64,000 nt of DNA from Negativicutes bacterium (GTDB lineage Bacteria > Bacillota > Negativicutes > Anaeromusales > Anaeromusaceae): positions 62,001-126,000 of the forward strand of contig SAAJ01000001.1 of the NCBI GenBank assembly GCA_009929485.1, in the 5' to 3' direction. The translations under genes and the position numbers were made by a program. The notes beneath the pieces were generated by a model. It worked only from the letters and a program-made list of their open reading frames with translations. It was not told where the DNA came from and did not search any database. Positions 7,712 through 16,425 of the stretch are shown here, piece by piece (positions within the stretch are counted from its first letter, which is position 1; the number at the start of each line of letters is the position of its first letter).

Positions 7712-8717
7712 GCAGTCTGCTGGAATTTTAGGCTTAGGCAGTTATGTGCCGGAACGCATTTTGACCAATGCCGATCTTGAAAAGATAGTAGATACTTCTG
7801 ATGAATGGATTTTTTCTCGGACGGGAATCAAACAACGTCATGTGGCGGATGAGGCGACAGCTACTTCGGACATTGCTGTGGGGGCGGCTAAACGGGCTTT
7901 GGCTCATGCAGGAATTAAAGCAGAGGAGCTGGATCTGATTATTGTGGCCACAGCGACGCCGGATATGTTTTTTCCTTCGACGGCTTGCTTGGTACAAGAA
8001 AAGATTGGAGCGACTCATGCAGCAGCCTTTGATTTAGCGGCGGGCTGCTCCGGCTTTGTCTACGGGTTGACCGTGGCGACGCAATTTATACAAGCTGGCT
8101 TATATCAGCGGGTGCTTGTCATTGGCGCGGAGACGCTTTCTAAAATTTTAGACTGGACGGATCGCAATACCTGCGTGCTTTTCGGCGATGGCGCCGGTGC
8201 GGCGGTAATCGGACCGGTTCCTGCAGGATATGGCGTACTGGGTGTGGAATTAGGGGCAGACGGACATGGCGGAGAGCTTTTGAAAATGCCTGCTGGCGGT
8301 TCGAGGCGTCCGCCAAGCGCCGAAACAGTGGCTCAACGCTTGCATTATGTGCATATGAACGGCAACGAAGTGTTCAAGTTTGCGATTAAAGTTATGGGTG
8401 AAGCGGCGCAAAAAGCCTTACAAAAGGCTGGCATGACCGATGCGGATGTAGATTATTTAATTCCCCATCAAGCAAACATCCGGATTATTCAATCGGCTGC
8501 GAAGCGCTTGCAATTACCGATGGAGAAAGTGCATGTCAATGTGGATCGTTATGGAAATACGTCGGCTGCATCGATTCCTATCGCCTTGGAAGAAGCAGTG
8601 CTTGAAGGCAAGGTCAAAAACGGAGACAAGCTGGTGCTCGTAGGCTTCGGTGCAGGGTTGACCTGGGCTGCCTGCGTGCTTCGCTGGTACAAGGAGGATT
8701 CATCTGTTGGTGAGTAA
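7698..8717 (+). CDS. fabH: 3-oxoacyl-ACP synthase III
   Basis: A 339-residue thiolase-fold condensing enzyme that starts fatty-acid chains from acyl-CoA and malonyl-ACP. The catalytic triad is visible: Cys near residue 117 (AAGCSGF), His in PHQANIRII and Asn in GNTSAASIP. The start overlaps the end of plsX and the end overlaps fabK, so this part of the operon is tightly coupled. AGAGGAGGTG precedes the ATG. Confidence 0.97.
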   Translation: MAETKQSAGILGLGSYVPERILTNADLEKIVDTSDEWIFSRTGIKQRHVADEATATSDIAVGAAKRALAHAGIKAEELDLIIVATATPDMFFPSTACLVQEKIGATHAAAFDLAAGCSGFVYGLTVATQFIQAGLYQRVLVIGAETLSKILDWTDRNTCVLFGDGAGAAVIGPVPAGYGVLGVELGADGHGGELLKMPAGGSRRPPSAETVAQRLHYVHMNGNEVFKFAIKVMGEAAQKALQKAGMTDADVDYLIPHQANIRIIQSAAKRLQLPMEKVHVNVDRYGNTSAASIPIALEEAVLEGKVKNGDKLVLVGFGAGLTWAACVLRWYKEDSSVGE

Positions 8718-9660
8718 TCAGATTTGCGAATTATTGAACATTAAATATCCCATTATTCAAGGGGGCATGGCCTGGGTAGCTACGGCTGAGTTGGCGGCAG
8801 CAGTTTCTAATGCAGGCGGTTTGGGGCTGATTGGCGCCGGACATATGCCGCCGGATGCCTTGCGCAAGGAAATTCGTCGAGCTAAAGAATTGACAACAAA
8901 GGTGTTTGGCGTCAATGTTATGTTAATGTCTCCTTTCGTCAAAGAGGTTATGCAGGTTGTTGTTGATGAGAAAGTGCAAGTAGTGACGACTGGCGCTGGC
9001 AATCCGGGAGAATACATTCCTGCGCTCAAGGGCATTGGGGCTCGAATTATTCCGGTGGTAGCTTCGGTTGCCTTAGCGAAGCGTCTGGAACGTATCGGTG
9101 TTGATGCGTTGGTGGCTGAGGGACATGAGAGCGGCGGCCATGTGGGCGAAGTATCGACCATGGCATTGGTGCCGCAAGTTGTGGATGCGGTTTCTAATCC
9201 GGTTATTGCCGCTGGCGGTATTGCCGATTCTCGAGGCGTTGTGGCGGCTTTGGCTTTAGGAGCGCAAGGGGTGCAGATTGGCACTCGTTTTGTGGCTACT
9301 ACAGAATGCCTCGTGCATGAACGATACAAGCAGGCTTTAGTAAAAGCGAAAGAACGCTCGACCATTGTTACCGGCGTGAGTACAGGTCATCCTGTACGCG
9401 TCTTGCAGAACAAACTGACTAAAGAATATGTGGAGCGCGAACGAGCTGGTGCAACAACAGAAGAACTGGATCAAATGGGAGCTGGCAAACTGCGTTTGGC
9501 CGCTCAAGAAGGCGATGTGGACTACGGGTCTGTGATGGTGGGCCAAATTGCCGGTATGATTCGGGAAATTCAGTCGGTAGAAGCGGTCATGCAAGATCTG
9601 GTTTCCGGCATTCCCGGCGTAATGGAGCATTTGCAGCAGGCAACTCGCTTTAAGGCGTAA
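8707..9660 (+). CDS. fabK: Enoyl-ACP reductase II (FabK)
   Basis: A 317-residue FMN-dependent TIM-barrel enzyme of the FabK/nitronate monooxygenase family. IIQGGMAWVATAELAAAVSNAGGLGLIGAG binds FMN, and EGHESGGHVG carries the conserved histidine. Later IAAGGI and LGAQGVQIGTRF are phosphate-binding elements. Its place between fabH and fabD supports the FabK role: NADH-dependent reduction of enoyl-ACP. No fabI is seen, so this may be the main enoyl reductase. The start is TTG 8707 or GTG 8710, both served by AAGGAGG upstream and both inside the end of fabH. Confidence 0.93.
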   Translation: MVSNQICELLNIKYPIIQGGMAWVATAELAAAVSNAGGLGLIGAGHMPPDALRKEIRRAKELTTKVFGVNVMLMSPFVKEVMQVVVDEKVQVVTTGAGNPGEYIPALKGIGARIIPVVASVALAKRLERIGVDALVAEGHESGGHVGEVSTMALVPQVVDAVSNPVIAAGGIADSRGVVAALALGAQGVQIGTRFVATTECLVHERYKQALVKAKERSTIVTGVSTGHPVRVLQNKLTKEYVERERAGATTEELDQMGAGKLRLAAQEGDVDYGSVMVGQIAGMIREIQSVEAVMQDLVSGIPGVMEHLQQATRFKA

Positions 9661-9699
9661 GACTCGGAAAAACAACGAGACGGAATGGAGGGAAAATAG

Positions 9700-10647
9700 A
9701 TGAGCAAATTGGCATTCGTGTTCCCAGGACAAGGATCTCAAACCGTTGGTATGGGCAAAGATTTGTACGAGACCTTTCCGATTGTAAAAAAGATCTTTGC
9801 TGAGGCGGATGAAGCGCTGGGATTTTCTATTACCGACATGTGTTTTCAAGGTCCCGAAGAGGAACTGAAAAAAACATATAACACGCAACCGGCGATTTTG
9901 ACAGTAAGCGTGGCTTGTGCGGCTGTGCTCAAAGAAAAAGGAATTACGCCTGTTCTGGCAGCCGGGCATAGCTTGGGTGAATATTCGGCATTGGTTGCGG
10001 CGGGAGCGCTGGATTTTGCTGATGCGGTGCGTCTAGTGCGTAAACGGGGGCAATTGATGCAGGAAGCCGTTCCTTTGGGCGAAGGCGCGATGGCGGCTAT
10101 TTTGGGTCTTGATAGCGAGAGCATTGTCAAGACTTGCCAAGAGGTACAGGCCGAGTTGGGGCAAGCAGTCCAAGCTGTTAATTTCAATTGCCCGGGCCAA
10201 GTTGTTATTGCTGGTACGACGGCAGCTGTTGAGACCGCTGCAGCCAAGCTGAAGGAAGCGGGCGCCAAACGGGCAGTTATGCTGCCGGTGAGCGCTCCAT
10301 TCCACAGCACGCTGATGGAACCTGCGGCTAAAGGATTGGCGGCGGAGCTGGATAAAATCGCAGTTAAGGACGCCGTAATTCCGGTCATTTCCAACGTAAC
10401 CGGCAAACCGATGACCGGTGCTGCTGATATCAAGCGCCTTTTGGTGGCGCAAGCGGCAAGTCCGGTTATTTGGGAAGCCTGCGTGCAAACACTGCTGGCT
10501 GAAGGGGCGGAATGTCTGGTAGAGGTGGGGCCTGGCAAGGTATTAACAAGCTTTACGAAGAAAATTGCCAAAGAGACTGCCAGCGCCAATATTGAGGATT
10601 TGGCTTCTCTGGAAAAAAGCCTTGATTATTTCAAGGAGGTCCGCTAA
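9700..10647 (+). CDS. fabD: Malonyl-CoA:ACP transacylase
   Basis: A 315-residue protein with [14 protein letters not shown] at the N-terminus, the nucleophile serine in [10 protein letters not shown] (about residue 90) and the catalytic histidine in SAPFHSTLM. It loads malonate onto ACP for elongation. ATGGAGGG lies upstream of the ATG. The stop is one base from the fabG start. Confidence 0.97.
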   Translation: MSKLAFVFPGQGSQTVGMGKDLYETFPIVKKIFAEADEALGFSITDMCFQGPEEELKKTYNTQPAILTVSVACAAVLKEKGITPVLAAGHSLGEYSALVAAGALDFADAVRLVRKRGQLMQEAVPLGEGAMAAILGLDSESIVKTCQEVQAELGQAVQAVNFNCPGQVVIAGTTAAVETAAAKLKEAGAKRAVMLPVSAPFHSTLMEPAAKGLAAELDKIAVKDAVIPVISNVTGKPMTGAADIKRLLVAQAASPVIWEACVQTLLAEGAECLVEVGPGKVLTSFTKKIAKETASANIEDLASLEKSLDYFKEVR

Positions 10648-10648
10648 A

Positions 10649-11395
10649 ATGCATGTAGACAATAAAGTGGCCTTGATTACAGGTGCTTCGCGCGGCATTG
10701 GCCGGGCAACGGCGCTGGAACTTGCCAAGGCCGGAGCTAAGATTGTCATTAACTACGCCGGTAATGCGGCGGCGGCGCAGGAAGTGCTGAAAGCCATTCA
10801 AGATATGGGCGGTCAGGCCATTGCAGTGCAGGCTAACATAGCGGTTGCTGCTGAAGTGGATGAATTGATCCAAAAGACGGTAACTGCATTTGGCTCGATT
10901 GACATTCTGGTCAACAATGCCGGAATTACGCGGGATGCGCTCTTGATGCGGATGAAAGAGGCCGATTGGGATGTGGTGCTGGATACCAACTTGAAAGGCG
11001 TCTTCTTGTGCACCAAGGCGGTGTCTAAGCTGATGCTGAAGCAGCGAAGCGGCAGAATCATCAATATGACTTCGGTTGTGGGACTGACTGGCAATGCTAG
11101 TCAAGCTAACTATGCTGCAGCGAAAGCTGGCGTAGTGGGCTTTACAAAGTCCATGGCAAAAGAGCTAGGCAGCCGTGGGATTACGGTCAATGCAGTAGCC
11201 CCGGGGTTTATTGCCACAGATATGACCGAAGTGCTGCCTGACAGTGTAAAAGAACAAATGACTAGTACTATCCCCCTTGGACGTCCAGGAACGCCGAGCG
11301 ATGTGGCGAAAGCCGTATTGTTCCTCTGTTCGGACGCTGCAGCTTATATTACAGGACAAACCCTTAACGTGGACGGCGGTATGGTCATGTACTGA
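10649..11395 (+). CDS. fabG: 3-oxoacyl-ACP reductase
   Basis: A 248-residue classical short-chain dehydrogenase. GASRGIG (NADPH binding) is near residue 14, NNAGIT near 88 and the catalytic Ser-Tyr-Lys set appears as MTSVVG and YAAAKAG. The C-terminus ends [15 protein letters not shown], typical of FabG. ATG 10649 is preceded by AAGGAGG located inside the fabD end. It reduces beta-ketoacyl-ACP. Confidence 0.97.
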   Translation: MHVDNKVALITGASRGIGRATALELAKAGAKIVINYAGNAAAAQEVLKAIQDMGGQAIAVQANIAVAAEVDELIQKTVTAFGSIDILVNNAGITRDALLMRMKEADWDVVLDTNLKGVFLCTKAVSKLMLKQRSGRIINMTSVVGLTGNASQANYAAAKAGVVGFTKSMAKELGSRGITVNAVAPGFIATDMTEVLPDSVKEQMTSTIPLGRPGTPSDVAKAVLFLCSDAAAYITGQTLNVDGGMVMY

Positions 11396-11435
11396 TTTCC
11401 ACTTTCTACGTGGGCTTTGGAAGGAGGTGAACTTC

Positions 11436-11672
11436 ATGTCGACATTTGACAAAGTAAAAGAAATCGTAGTTGAGCAATTGGGTGTGGAAGCTGCTGATGT
11501 AGCTATTGACTCCACCTTCATCGATGATCTGGGTGCTGATTCCTTGGACATCGTGGAATTGATCATGGCTTTCGAAGAGGAATTTGGCATCGAAATTCCT
11601 GATGAGGTTGCAGAAAAGATCAAGACCGTAAAAGACGCTGTTACCTACATTGAACAGGAAAAACAAGGCTAA
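11436..11672 (+). CDS. acpP: Acyl carrier protein
   Basis: A 78-residue acidic protein of exactly ACP length. The phosphopantetheine attachment site is Ser36 in [15 protein letters not shown] 11436 follows AAGGAGGTG; the frame is open further upstream but has no start signal there. High expression is expected. A stem-loop follows the stop. Confidence 0.98.
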   Translation: MSTFDKVKEIVVEQLGVEAADVAIDSTFIDDLGADSLDIVELIMAFEEEFGIEIPDEVAEKIKTVKDAVTYIEQEKQG

Positions 11673-11698
11673 AGATCGCGAAGCGGTCTGTCAACTGA

Positions 11699-11732
11699 GA
11701 AAGTCCCGTGAACTTGTTCGCGGGACTTTCTT
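11699..11732 (+). terminator. Stem-loop after acpP (partial terminator or processing site)
   Basis: A ten-base-pair stem GAAAGTCCCG/CGGGACTTTC with a 12-base loop but only a two-base T tail. It may raise the level of acpP relative to downstream genes by partial termination or by protecting a processed 3' end. Confidence 0.45.
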
Positions 11733-11770
11733 AAAGATGATGACGCCCATGTGAATGGAGGAGTATTTTC

Positions 11771-12718
11771 TTGAAACTTCCAGAACTTCGCATTGGCCAG
11801 CTTGTGGCCAAAGTACCAGTTATGCAAGGCGGCATGGCCATCCGTCTTTCTACGGCCCGCCTGGCTGCCGCAGTAGCCTCGCAGGGAGGCATAGGCCTGA
11901 TTGCCGCATCTGGGATGACTTTTGATGAATTACGATATGAAATCCGTCTGGCTCGTTCCCTGACGAAGGGGATTATTGGCATTAACGCCATGGTGGCGGC
12001 TCGTGAATTTGCTGGTTTGGTAAAAACCGCAATTGAAGAAGGAATTGATCTTGTAGTTGCCGGAGCTGGCTTTTCCAGAGATATGTTTGGACTCGGACAC
12101 GAATCGGGCACTCCGATTGTGCCGATTGTTTCATCGGTAAAATTGGCCAAGATTTCGCAAAAACTAGGTGCGGCGGCCATTGTGGTTGAGGGCAAGGAAG
12201 CAGGCGGTCATTTGGGAACCGACCTATCCATGCGCGAGATCATTCCCGATATTTGCAAAGCTGTCAATATTCCGGTCATCGCCGCTGGCGGCGTCATGAA
12301 CGGTGCAGATATTGTAGACGTCTTGAAACTGGGGGCAAGCGGCGTGCAAATGGGTACGCGTTTTGCCGCAAGCGAAGAATCCAATGCGGCCCCGGCATTA
12401 AAAGAATTCTATCTGAAGGCTAAACCGGAAGATGTTGTGCTGATTGACAGCCCGGTAGGATTGCCGGGACGCGCTGTGCGCAATCCCTTTGCGGCTCGCC
12501 TTTTGGCAGGGGATGCTCCGGCGCCGACAACCTGTGATGCTTGTTTGAAGCATTGCAAACGTAATTTCTGCATTATCCGGGCGCTGATTCGAGCGCAGCA
12601 GGGAGATGTGGAGAGCGGCTTGGTCTTTACTGGCGAGTACATTCACAAGATTGAGGAAATTCTTCCTGTAAAGGAAATTTTTGAGCGGCTGCTTCGCGAA
12701 GCAGAAGCAGTTAACTAA
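11771..12718 (+). CDS. FabK-like/nitronate monooxygenase-family flavoprotein with C-terminal cysteine cluster
   Basis: A 315-residue paralogue of FabK with PVMQGGMAIRLSTARLAAAVASQGGIGLIAAS at the FMN end, VVEGKEAGGHLG with the conserved histidine, and LGASGVQMGTRF. Unlike the fabK at 8707 it has a C-terminal insert with four cysteines spaced C-x2-C-x3-C-x4-C (CDACLKHCKRNFC, about residues 255-267), suggesting a metal or Fe-S site. It may be a second enoyl reductase or an NADH-dependent flavin oxidoreductase; sequence alone does not decide. It starts at TTG 11771 after GGAGGAG and sits between acpP and fabF. Confidence 0.82.
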   Translation: MKLPELRIGQLVAKVPVMQGGMAIRLSTARLAAAVASQGGIGLIAASGMTFDELRYEIRLARSLTKGIIGINAMVAAREFAGLVKTAIEEGIDLVVAGAGFSRDMFGLGHESGTPIVPIVSSVKLAKISQKLGAAAIVVEGKEAGGHLGTDLSMREIIPDICKAVNIPVIAAGGVMNGADIVDVLKLGASGVQMGTRFAASEESNAAPALKEFYLKAKPEDVVLIDSPVGLPGRAVRNPFAARLLAGDAPAPTTCDACLKHCKRNFCIIRALIRAQQGDVESGLVFTGEYIHKIEEILPVKEIFERLLREAEAVN

Positions 12719-12733
12719 AGTGAGGTGTTTTAT

Positions 12734-13984
12734 TTGCATACTACTTCCAAACGCGTAGTAATCACGGGATTGGGGGCTATTACCCCTGTAGGTAATACGG
12801 CGGCTGAATTTTGGCAGTCCTTGACAAACGGTGTTTCCGGCATTGGTCCGATTACACGTTTTGACGCCAGTGACTTTACAACACGTATTGCCGGTGAAGT
12901 CAAAGGCTTTGAACCTACGCAGTTCATTGATAAAAAAGAAGCAAAGCGCATGGATCGAGTGACTCAGTTTGCTGTAGCCGCAACATCCATGGCGATTGAA
13001 GATGCGGCCTTGGATTTGGAAAAAGAAGACTTGGAGCGCATTGGTACGGTAATTGGCACCGGTATTGGCGGCATTGATACGCTGCATGATCAGTACAAAA
13101 CTTTGTTTGACAAAGGCCCTGGCCGTGTCAGCCCTTTCTTTGTACCGATGATGATCGCCAATATGCCTGCTGGTCAGACTTCTATCGCTTTTGGTCTGCG
13201 CGGACCTTCGAGCTGTGTAGTTACGGCTTGCGCCACCGGCACGAACGCCGTAGGCGATGCTTTTAAAATTATTCAGCGCGGTGATGCCGACGTAATGGTG
13301 GCTGGCGGGGTGGAAGCCTGCATTTCTCCCGCAGCGGTAGCTGGCTTTTGTTCTATGAAAGCCTTGTCGACACGCAATGACGAACCTACTAAAGCTTCTC
13401 GTCCGTTTGACAAAGACCGTGCAGGCTTTGTTATGGGCGAAGGCGCAGGTATTGTGATTTTGGAATCTCTGGAGCATGCCTTGCAGCGCGGCGCACGGAT
13501 TTATGCGGAAATCAGCGGTTATGGCTATAATGCGGATGCATATCATATTACGGCTCCGGCGCCGGAAGGCGCTATGGCCGCAAAATGTATGAACTTGGCT
13601 ATTAAAGACGCCGGTTTAAAACCGGAAGACGTCGACTATATTAACGCTCACGGCACCTCGACGCCGTTGAATGATCGCAATGAAACGCTGGCGGTTAAAG
13701 CTCTTTTCGGTGATCATGCCAAAGAACTTTCCATCAGCTCTATTAAATCTATGACAGGCCATCTGCTGGGAGCAGCTGGCGGTATTGAAGCCATTGCTAC
13801 AGCTTTGGCGATCTCTAATGACCTGGTTCCGCCGACAATTAACTATGAGAATGCCGAAGAAGGAATGGATCTCGACTATGTGCCGAAGGTGAAACGGCAG
13901 CGCACGGTCAATGTGGCCATTTCCAACTCCTTTGGTTTCGGCGGTCATAATGCTACCATTTTGCTCAAAAAGTACAAGGCGTAA
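12734..13984 (+). CDS. fabF: 3-oxoacyl-ACP synthase II
   Basis: A 416-residue condensing enzyme. The Cys-His-His set is visible: Cys in [15 protein letters not shown], His in [11 protein letters not shown] and His in [13 protein letters not shown]. It elongates acyl-ACP with malonyl-ACP. TTG 12734 is chosen because GAGGTG is six bases upstream; a GTG at 12725 overlaps that site. It is the last lipid gene, followed 6 nt later by rnc. Confidence 0.96.
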   Translation: MHTTSKRVVITGLGAITPVGNTAAEFWQSLTNGVSGIGPITRFDASDFTTRIAGEVKGFEPTQFIDKKEAKRMDRVTQFAVAATSMAIEDAALDLEKEDLERIGTVIGTGIGGIDTLHDQYKTLFDKGPGRVSPFFVPMMIANMPAGQTSIAFGLRGPSSCVVTACATGTNAVGDAFKIIQRGDADVMVAGGVEACISPAAVAGFCSMKALSTRNDEPTKASRPFDKDRAGFVMGEGAGIVILESLEHALQRGARIYAEISGYGYNADAYHITAPAPEGAMAAKCMNLAIKDAGLKPEDVDYINAHGTSTPLNDRNETLAVKALFGDHAKELSISSIKSMTGHLLGAAGGIEAIATALAISNDLVPPTINYENAEEGMDLDYVPKVKRQRTVNVAISNSFGFGGHNATILLKKYKA

Positions 13985-13990
13985 TCGCGC

Positions 13991-14740
13991 GTGAGCAAGA
14001 TAAGACAAATGGTGGATAAGGGTCGGCAGCAAGAACTTGCACTATTGTGCAAGCGTTTGGGAACCGTATTCCAGGATCTATCTTTGTTGCACCAGGCATT
14101 GGTGCATACTTCTTATGCCAATGAGACAAAGCATGAAACGCTGGTTCATAATGAACGGCTGGAGTTTCTTGGCGATGCTATCTTGGATTTGATTATCAGC
14201 GATTATCTGTTTCGCAAGTTTCCGCAACTGCCGGAAGGCGAGTTGACGAAAGCCAGAGCTGTCTTGGTTTGCGAGACTACCTTGGCCCGCAGGGCAGGGG
14301 AGATGCAAGTTGGTGAATTTCTCTATTTGGGCCGCGGCGAAGAATTGTCAGGAGGCCGCCAACGCATTTCCATTTTAGCGGATGCCTTTGAAGCGATTAT
14401 TGGCGCTATTTATTTGGACCACGGCATTCCTGGCGTAACAGACTTTGTCATGAAGCAGCTAGCGAAGGAAATTAAGCTGGTGGAGCGTGGTAATTACCTA
14501 AAGGACTACAAGACCTTGTTGCAGGAATTGGTGCAGCGTAAGGCTGACGCAAAGATTCAGTACCAACTGGCTGGTGAAGAGGGGCCTGATCACGGGAAGA
14601 TTTTTCACGTGGAAGTTTGGGTCAACGACCATCTAGCAGGGCACGGCAGCGGCCGCAGCAAAAAAGAAGCGGAGCAGCATGCTGCGCAAGAAGCCTTTGC
14701 GGCTTTGCAGCCCAAGGAAAGTGCGCACAAGTCATCTTGA
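13991..14740 (+). CDS. rnc: Ribonuclease III
   Basis: A 249-residue enzyme. The endonuclease domain has the signature NERLEFLGDAILDL near residue 52 with its metal-binding acidic residues, and DAFEAIIGAIYLD near 130. A double-stranded-RNA-binding domain follows (about 178-245, ending GSGRSKKEAEQHAAQEAF). It processes rRNA and structured mRNA. It starts at GTG 13991 with no clear ribosome site, so it probably relies on coupling to fabF. A strong terminator follows. Confidence 0.97.
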   Translation: MSKIRQMVDKGRQQELALLCKRLGTVFQDLSLLHQALVHTSYANETKHETLVHNERLEFLGDAILDLIISDYLFRKFPQLPEGELTKARAVLVCETTLARRAGEMQVGEFLYLGRGEELSGGRQRISILADAFEAIIGAIYLDHGIPGVTDFVMKQLAKEIKLVERGNYLKDYKTLLQELVQRKADAKIQYQLAGEEGPDHGKIFHVEVWVNDHLAGHGSGRSKKEAEQHAAQEAFAALQPKESAHKSS

Positions 14741-14746
14741 AATAGA

Positions 14747-14785
14747 AACGATGCCGTGACGGATGTAGTTACGGCATCGTTTTTT
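14747..14785 (+). terminator. Terminator closing the fapR-rnc cluster
   Basis: An eleven-base-pair stem AACGATGCCGT/ACGGCATCGTT followed by a T run. Confidence 0.92.
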
Positions 14786-14833
14786 GTCTTTTTAGAAATC
14801 GCTTAGCGATTTTGCTTAGAAGGAGGCCTGTAG

Positions 14834-15895
14834 ATGAAAGAGCCAAGAAAGCGAATTGTACCGTTATTCATTCCTTTTTTGGGCTGTAGAAGTCAATGCG
14901 TTTTTTGCGATCAGCGCATGCTGACGGGAACCGGAAATGCGGCGCCGACGGCGGAAGATATCCGGACGATTTTGGAAAAAGCGTTGGCATTGCAGCCGGC
15001 CGGACAGAAAGTGGAGGCCGCCTTTTACGGCGGCAGCTTTACAGCCTTGCCGCTGCGGCAGCAAAAGGAACTTTTAGCGCCGGCGCAGCATTTTTTGGCA
15101 ACAGGGAAGGTAACAGGCATTCGTTTATCCACCAGGCCGGACGCCATAGAAGAAGAGGCGGTCAGATGGCTGAAGACGCAAGGCGTTTCGTGCGTGGAGT
15201 TGGGGGCGCAATCGCTCTGCAACTCTGTTTTGAACGCAGCCAAGCGAGGGTATGGTTTTTCTTGTGTAGAAAAGGCTGTCGCTGTGTTGCGGCATGCCGG
15301 GCTGACCGTAGGCGTGCAGCTGATGCCGGGATTGCCCGGGGAAACTCGGCTGTTGTGGCAAAAAACATTGCAGCGCCTCTGGAAGCTGGCTCCGGATTTC
15401 ATCCGCTTGTATCCAACGGTGGTTTTAGCAGGTACGGAACTGGCTGGCTCTTACGCAAGCGGCGTGTATAAGCCGCTATCGCTGGCGGAAGCGGTCGAGC
15501 GTACGGCGTGGGCCTTGGCTGGCTGCCAGCAGCGAGAAATTGGCGTGATTCGCATGGGCTTGCAGGACAGTGAAGAACTGCATTCCGCCAAACTGCTGGC
15601 AGGACCCTATCATCCCGCTTTTGGCGAACTCGTATGGTCTTTCTTAATACGTCAGCAGGTGCTGTATGGCTTAGAACAGCTTTCTTCTTCAGCGTGTCGC
15701 CTCTTCTATCATCCTCAGGATGCATCCAAGGTGCGGGGCCAGAAAAATGAGAACTTGCGTCAATGGCAAGAGGCCGGTTTCGGAGAAGTATCCCTGCAAG
15801 CAAAGGCAAGCCTTTGTCCAGGCAGCCTGGAGCTAGAGACGGTGCAAGGCAGACGGAGAGTGAAGCTAGGAGCGCTTGGAGCCTTTTACTGTTAA
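14834..15895 (+). CDS. Radical SAM protein, Elp3 N-terminal-like
   Basis: A 353-residue radical SAM enzyme. Cys18, Cys22 and Cys25 in CRSQCVFC form the CxxxCxxC [4Fe-4S] site. FYGGSFTALP, IRLSTRPD and ELGAQSLCNSVL follow in the order seen in Elp3/COG1243 proteins. It lacks the acetyltransferase domain of true Elp3, so a tRNA wobble-modifying role is only possible by analogy. Related proteins often lie between rnc and smc in Clostridia and Negativicutes. GAAGGAGG precedes ATG 14834. Confidence 0.82.
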   Translation: MKEPRKRIVPLFIPFLGCRSQCVFCDQRMLTGTGNAAPTAEDIRTILEKALALQPAGQKVEAAFYGGSFTALPLRQQKELLAPAQHFLATGKVTGIRLSTRPDAIEEEAVRWLKTQGVSCVELGAQSLCNSVLNAAKRGYGFSCVEKAVAVLRHAGLTVGVQLMPGLPGETRLLWQKTLQRLWKLAPDFIRLYPTVVLAGTELAGSYASGVYKPLSLAEAVERTAWALAGCQQREIGVIRMGLQDSEELHSAKLLAGPYHPAFGELVWSFLIRQQVLYGLEQLSSSACRLFYHPQDASKVRGQKNENLRQWQEAGFGEVSLQAKASLCPGSLELETVQGRRRVKLGALGAFYC

Positions 15896-15937
15896 ACGAT
15901 CATAAGTAAAATCTTTCCGGTAAACATAGCTTTAGGA

Positions 15938-15964
15938 GAAGGAGTTTTTCATAGAGAACAGAAT
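15938..15964 (+). promoter_or_regulatory. Possible sigma-H promoter for spoVS
   Basis: GAAGGAGTT (-35-like) and ACAGAAT (-10-like) are separated by 11 bp, close to the Bacillus sigma-H pattern RnAGGAWWW/RnnGAAT, which usually has 12-14 bp. spoVS is sigma-H controlled in Bacillus subtilis. The match is imperfect. Confidence 0.4.
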
Positions 15965-16049
15965 AGAGGGGATAAAGGAAGACCTAATAGGAACAACAAA
16001 TGCTGGATGCCTTGCAGTTCAAAGCGACGTAGAAGGAGGTTCAGTAACT

Positions 16050-16310
16050 ATGGAAGTCCTCAAAGTGTCTGCTCGATCGAATCCTAAAGCGGTTGCCGGA
16101 GCATTGGCTGCGGTGTTGCGCGAAAACGGGGGCGCGGAAGTCCAGGCGGTGGGAGCCGGGGCGGTGAATCAAGCGATCAAGGCTATCGCTATCGCCAGAG
16201 GATTTGTGGCTCCTAACGGTATCAATCTCGTGACCATTCCGGCGTTTGCGGAAATCAATATTGATGGCGAAGAGAGGACGGCCATTCGCTTTATTGTGGA
16301 GCCTCGTTGA
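16050..16310 (+). CDS. spoVS: Stage V sporulation protein S
   Basis: An 86-residue protein starting MEVLKVSARSNPKAVAGALA and ending RTAIRFIVEPR, the SpoVS family from end to end. It is an Alba-like small protein involved in spore coat/cortex development and septation timing. Its presence supports a sporulating lineage. GAAGGAGG precedes the ATG and a terminator follows. Confidence 0.97.
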   Translation: MEVLKVSARSNPKAVAGALAAVLRENGGAEVQAVGAGAVNQAIKAIAIARGFVAPNGINLVTIPAFAEINIDGEERTAIRFIVEPR

Positions 16311-16325
16311 AGTGAGTTGTTTTAT

Positions 16326-16357
16326 AAGCCTGTTTGCTGCGGCAAGCGGGCTTTTTA
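16326..16357 (+). terminator. Terminator after spoVS
   Basis: A twelve-pair stem AAGCCTGTTTGC/GCAAGCGGGCTT including G-U pairs, with loop TGCG and tail TTTTATTTG. Confidence 0.85.
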
Positions 16358-16425
16358 TTTGTTATTAGGTGGTTGATGATGGTACAATAAGTAAGATATC
16401 TGCAAGAAATGTGGTGAATTAATTC

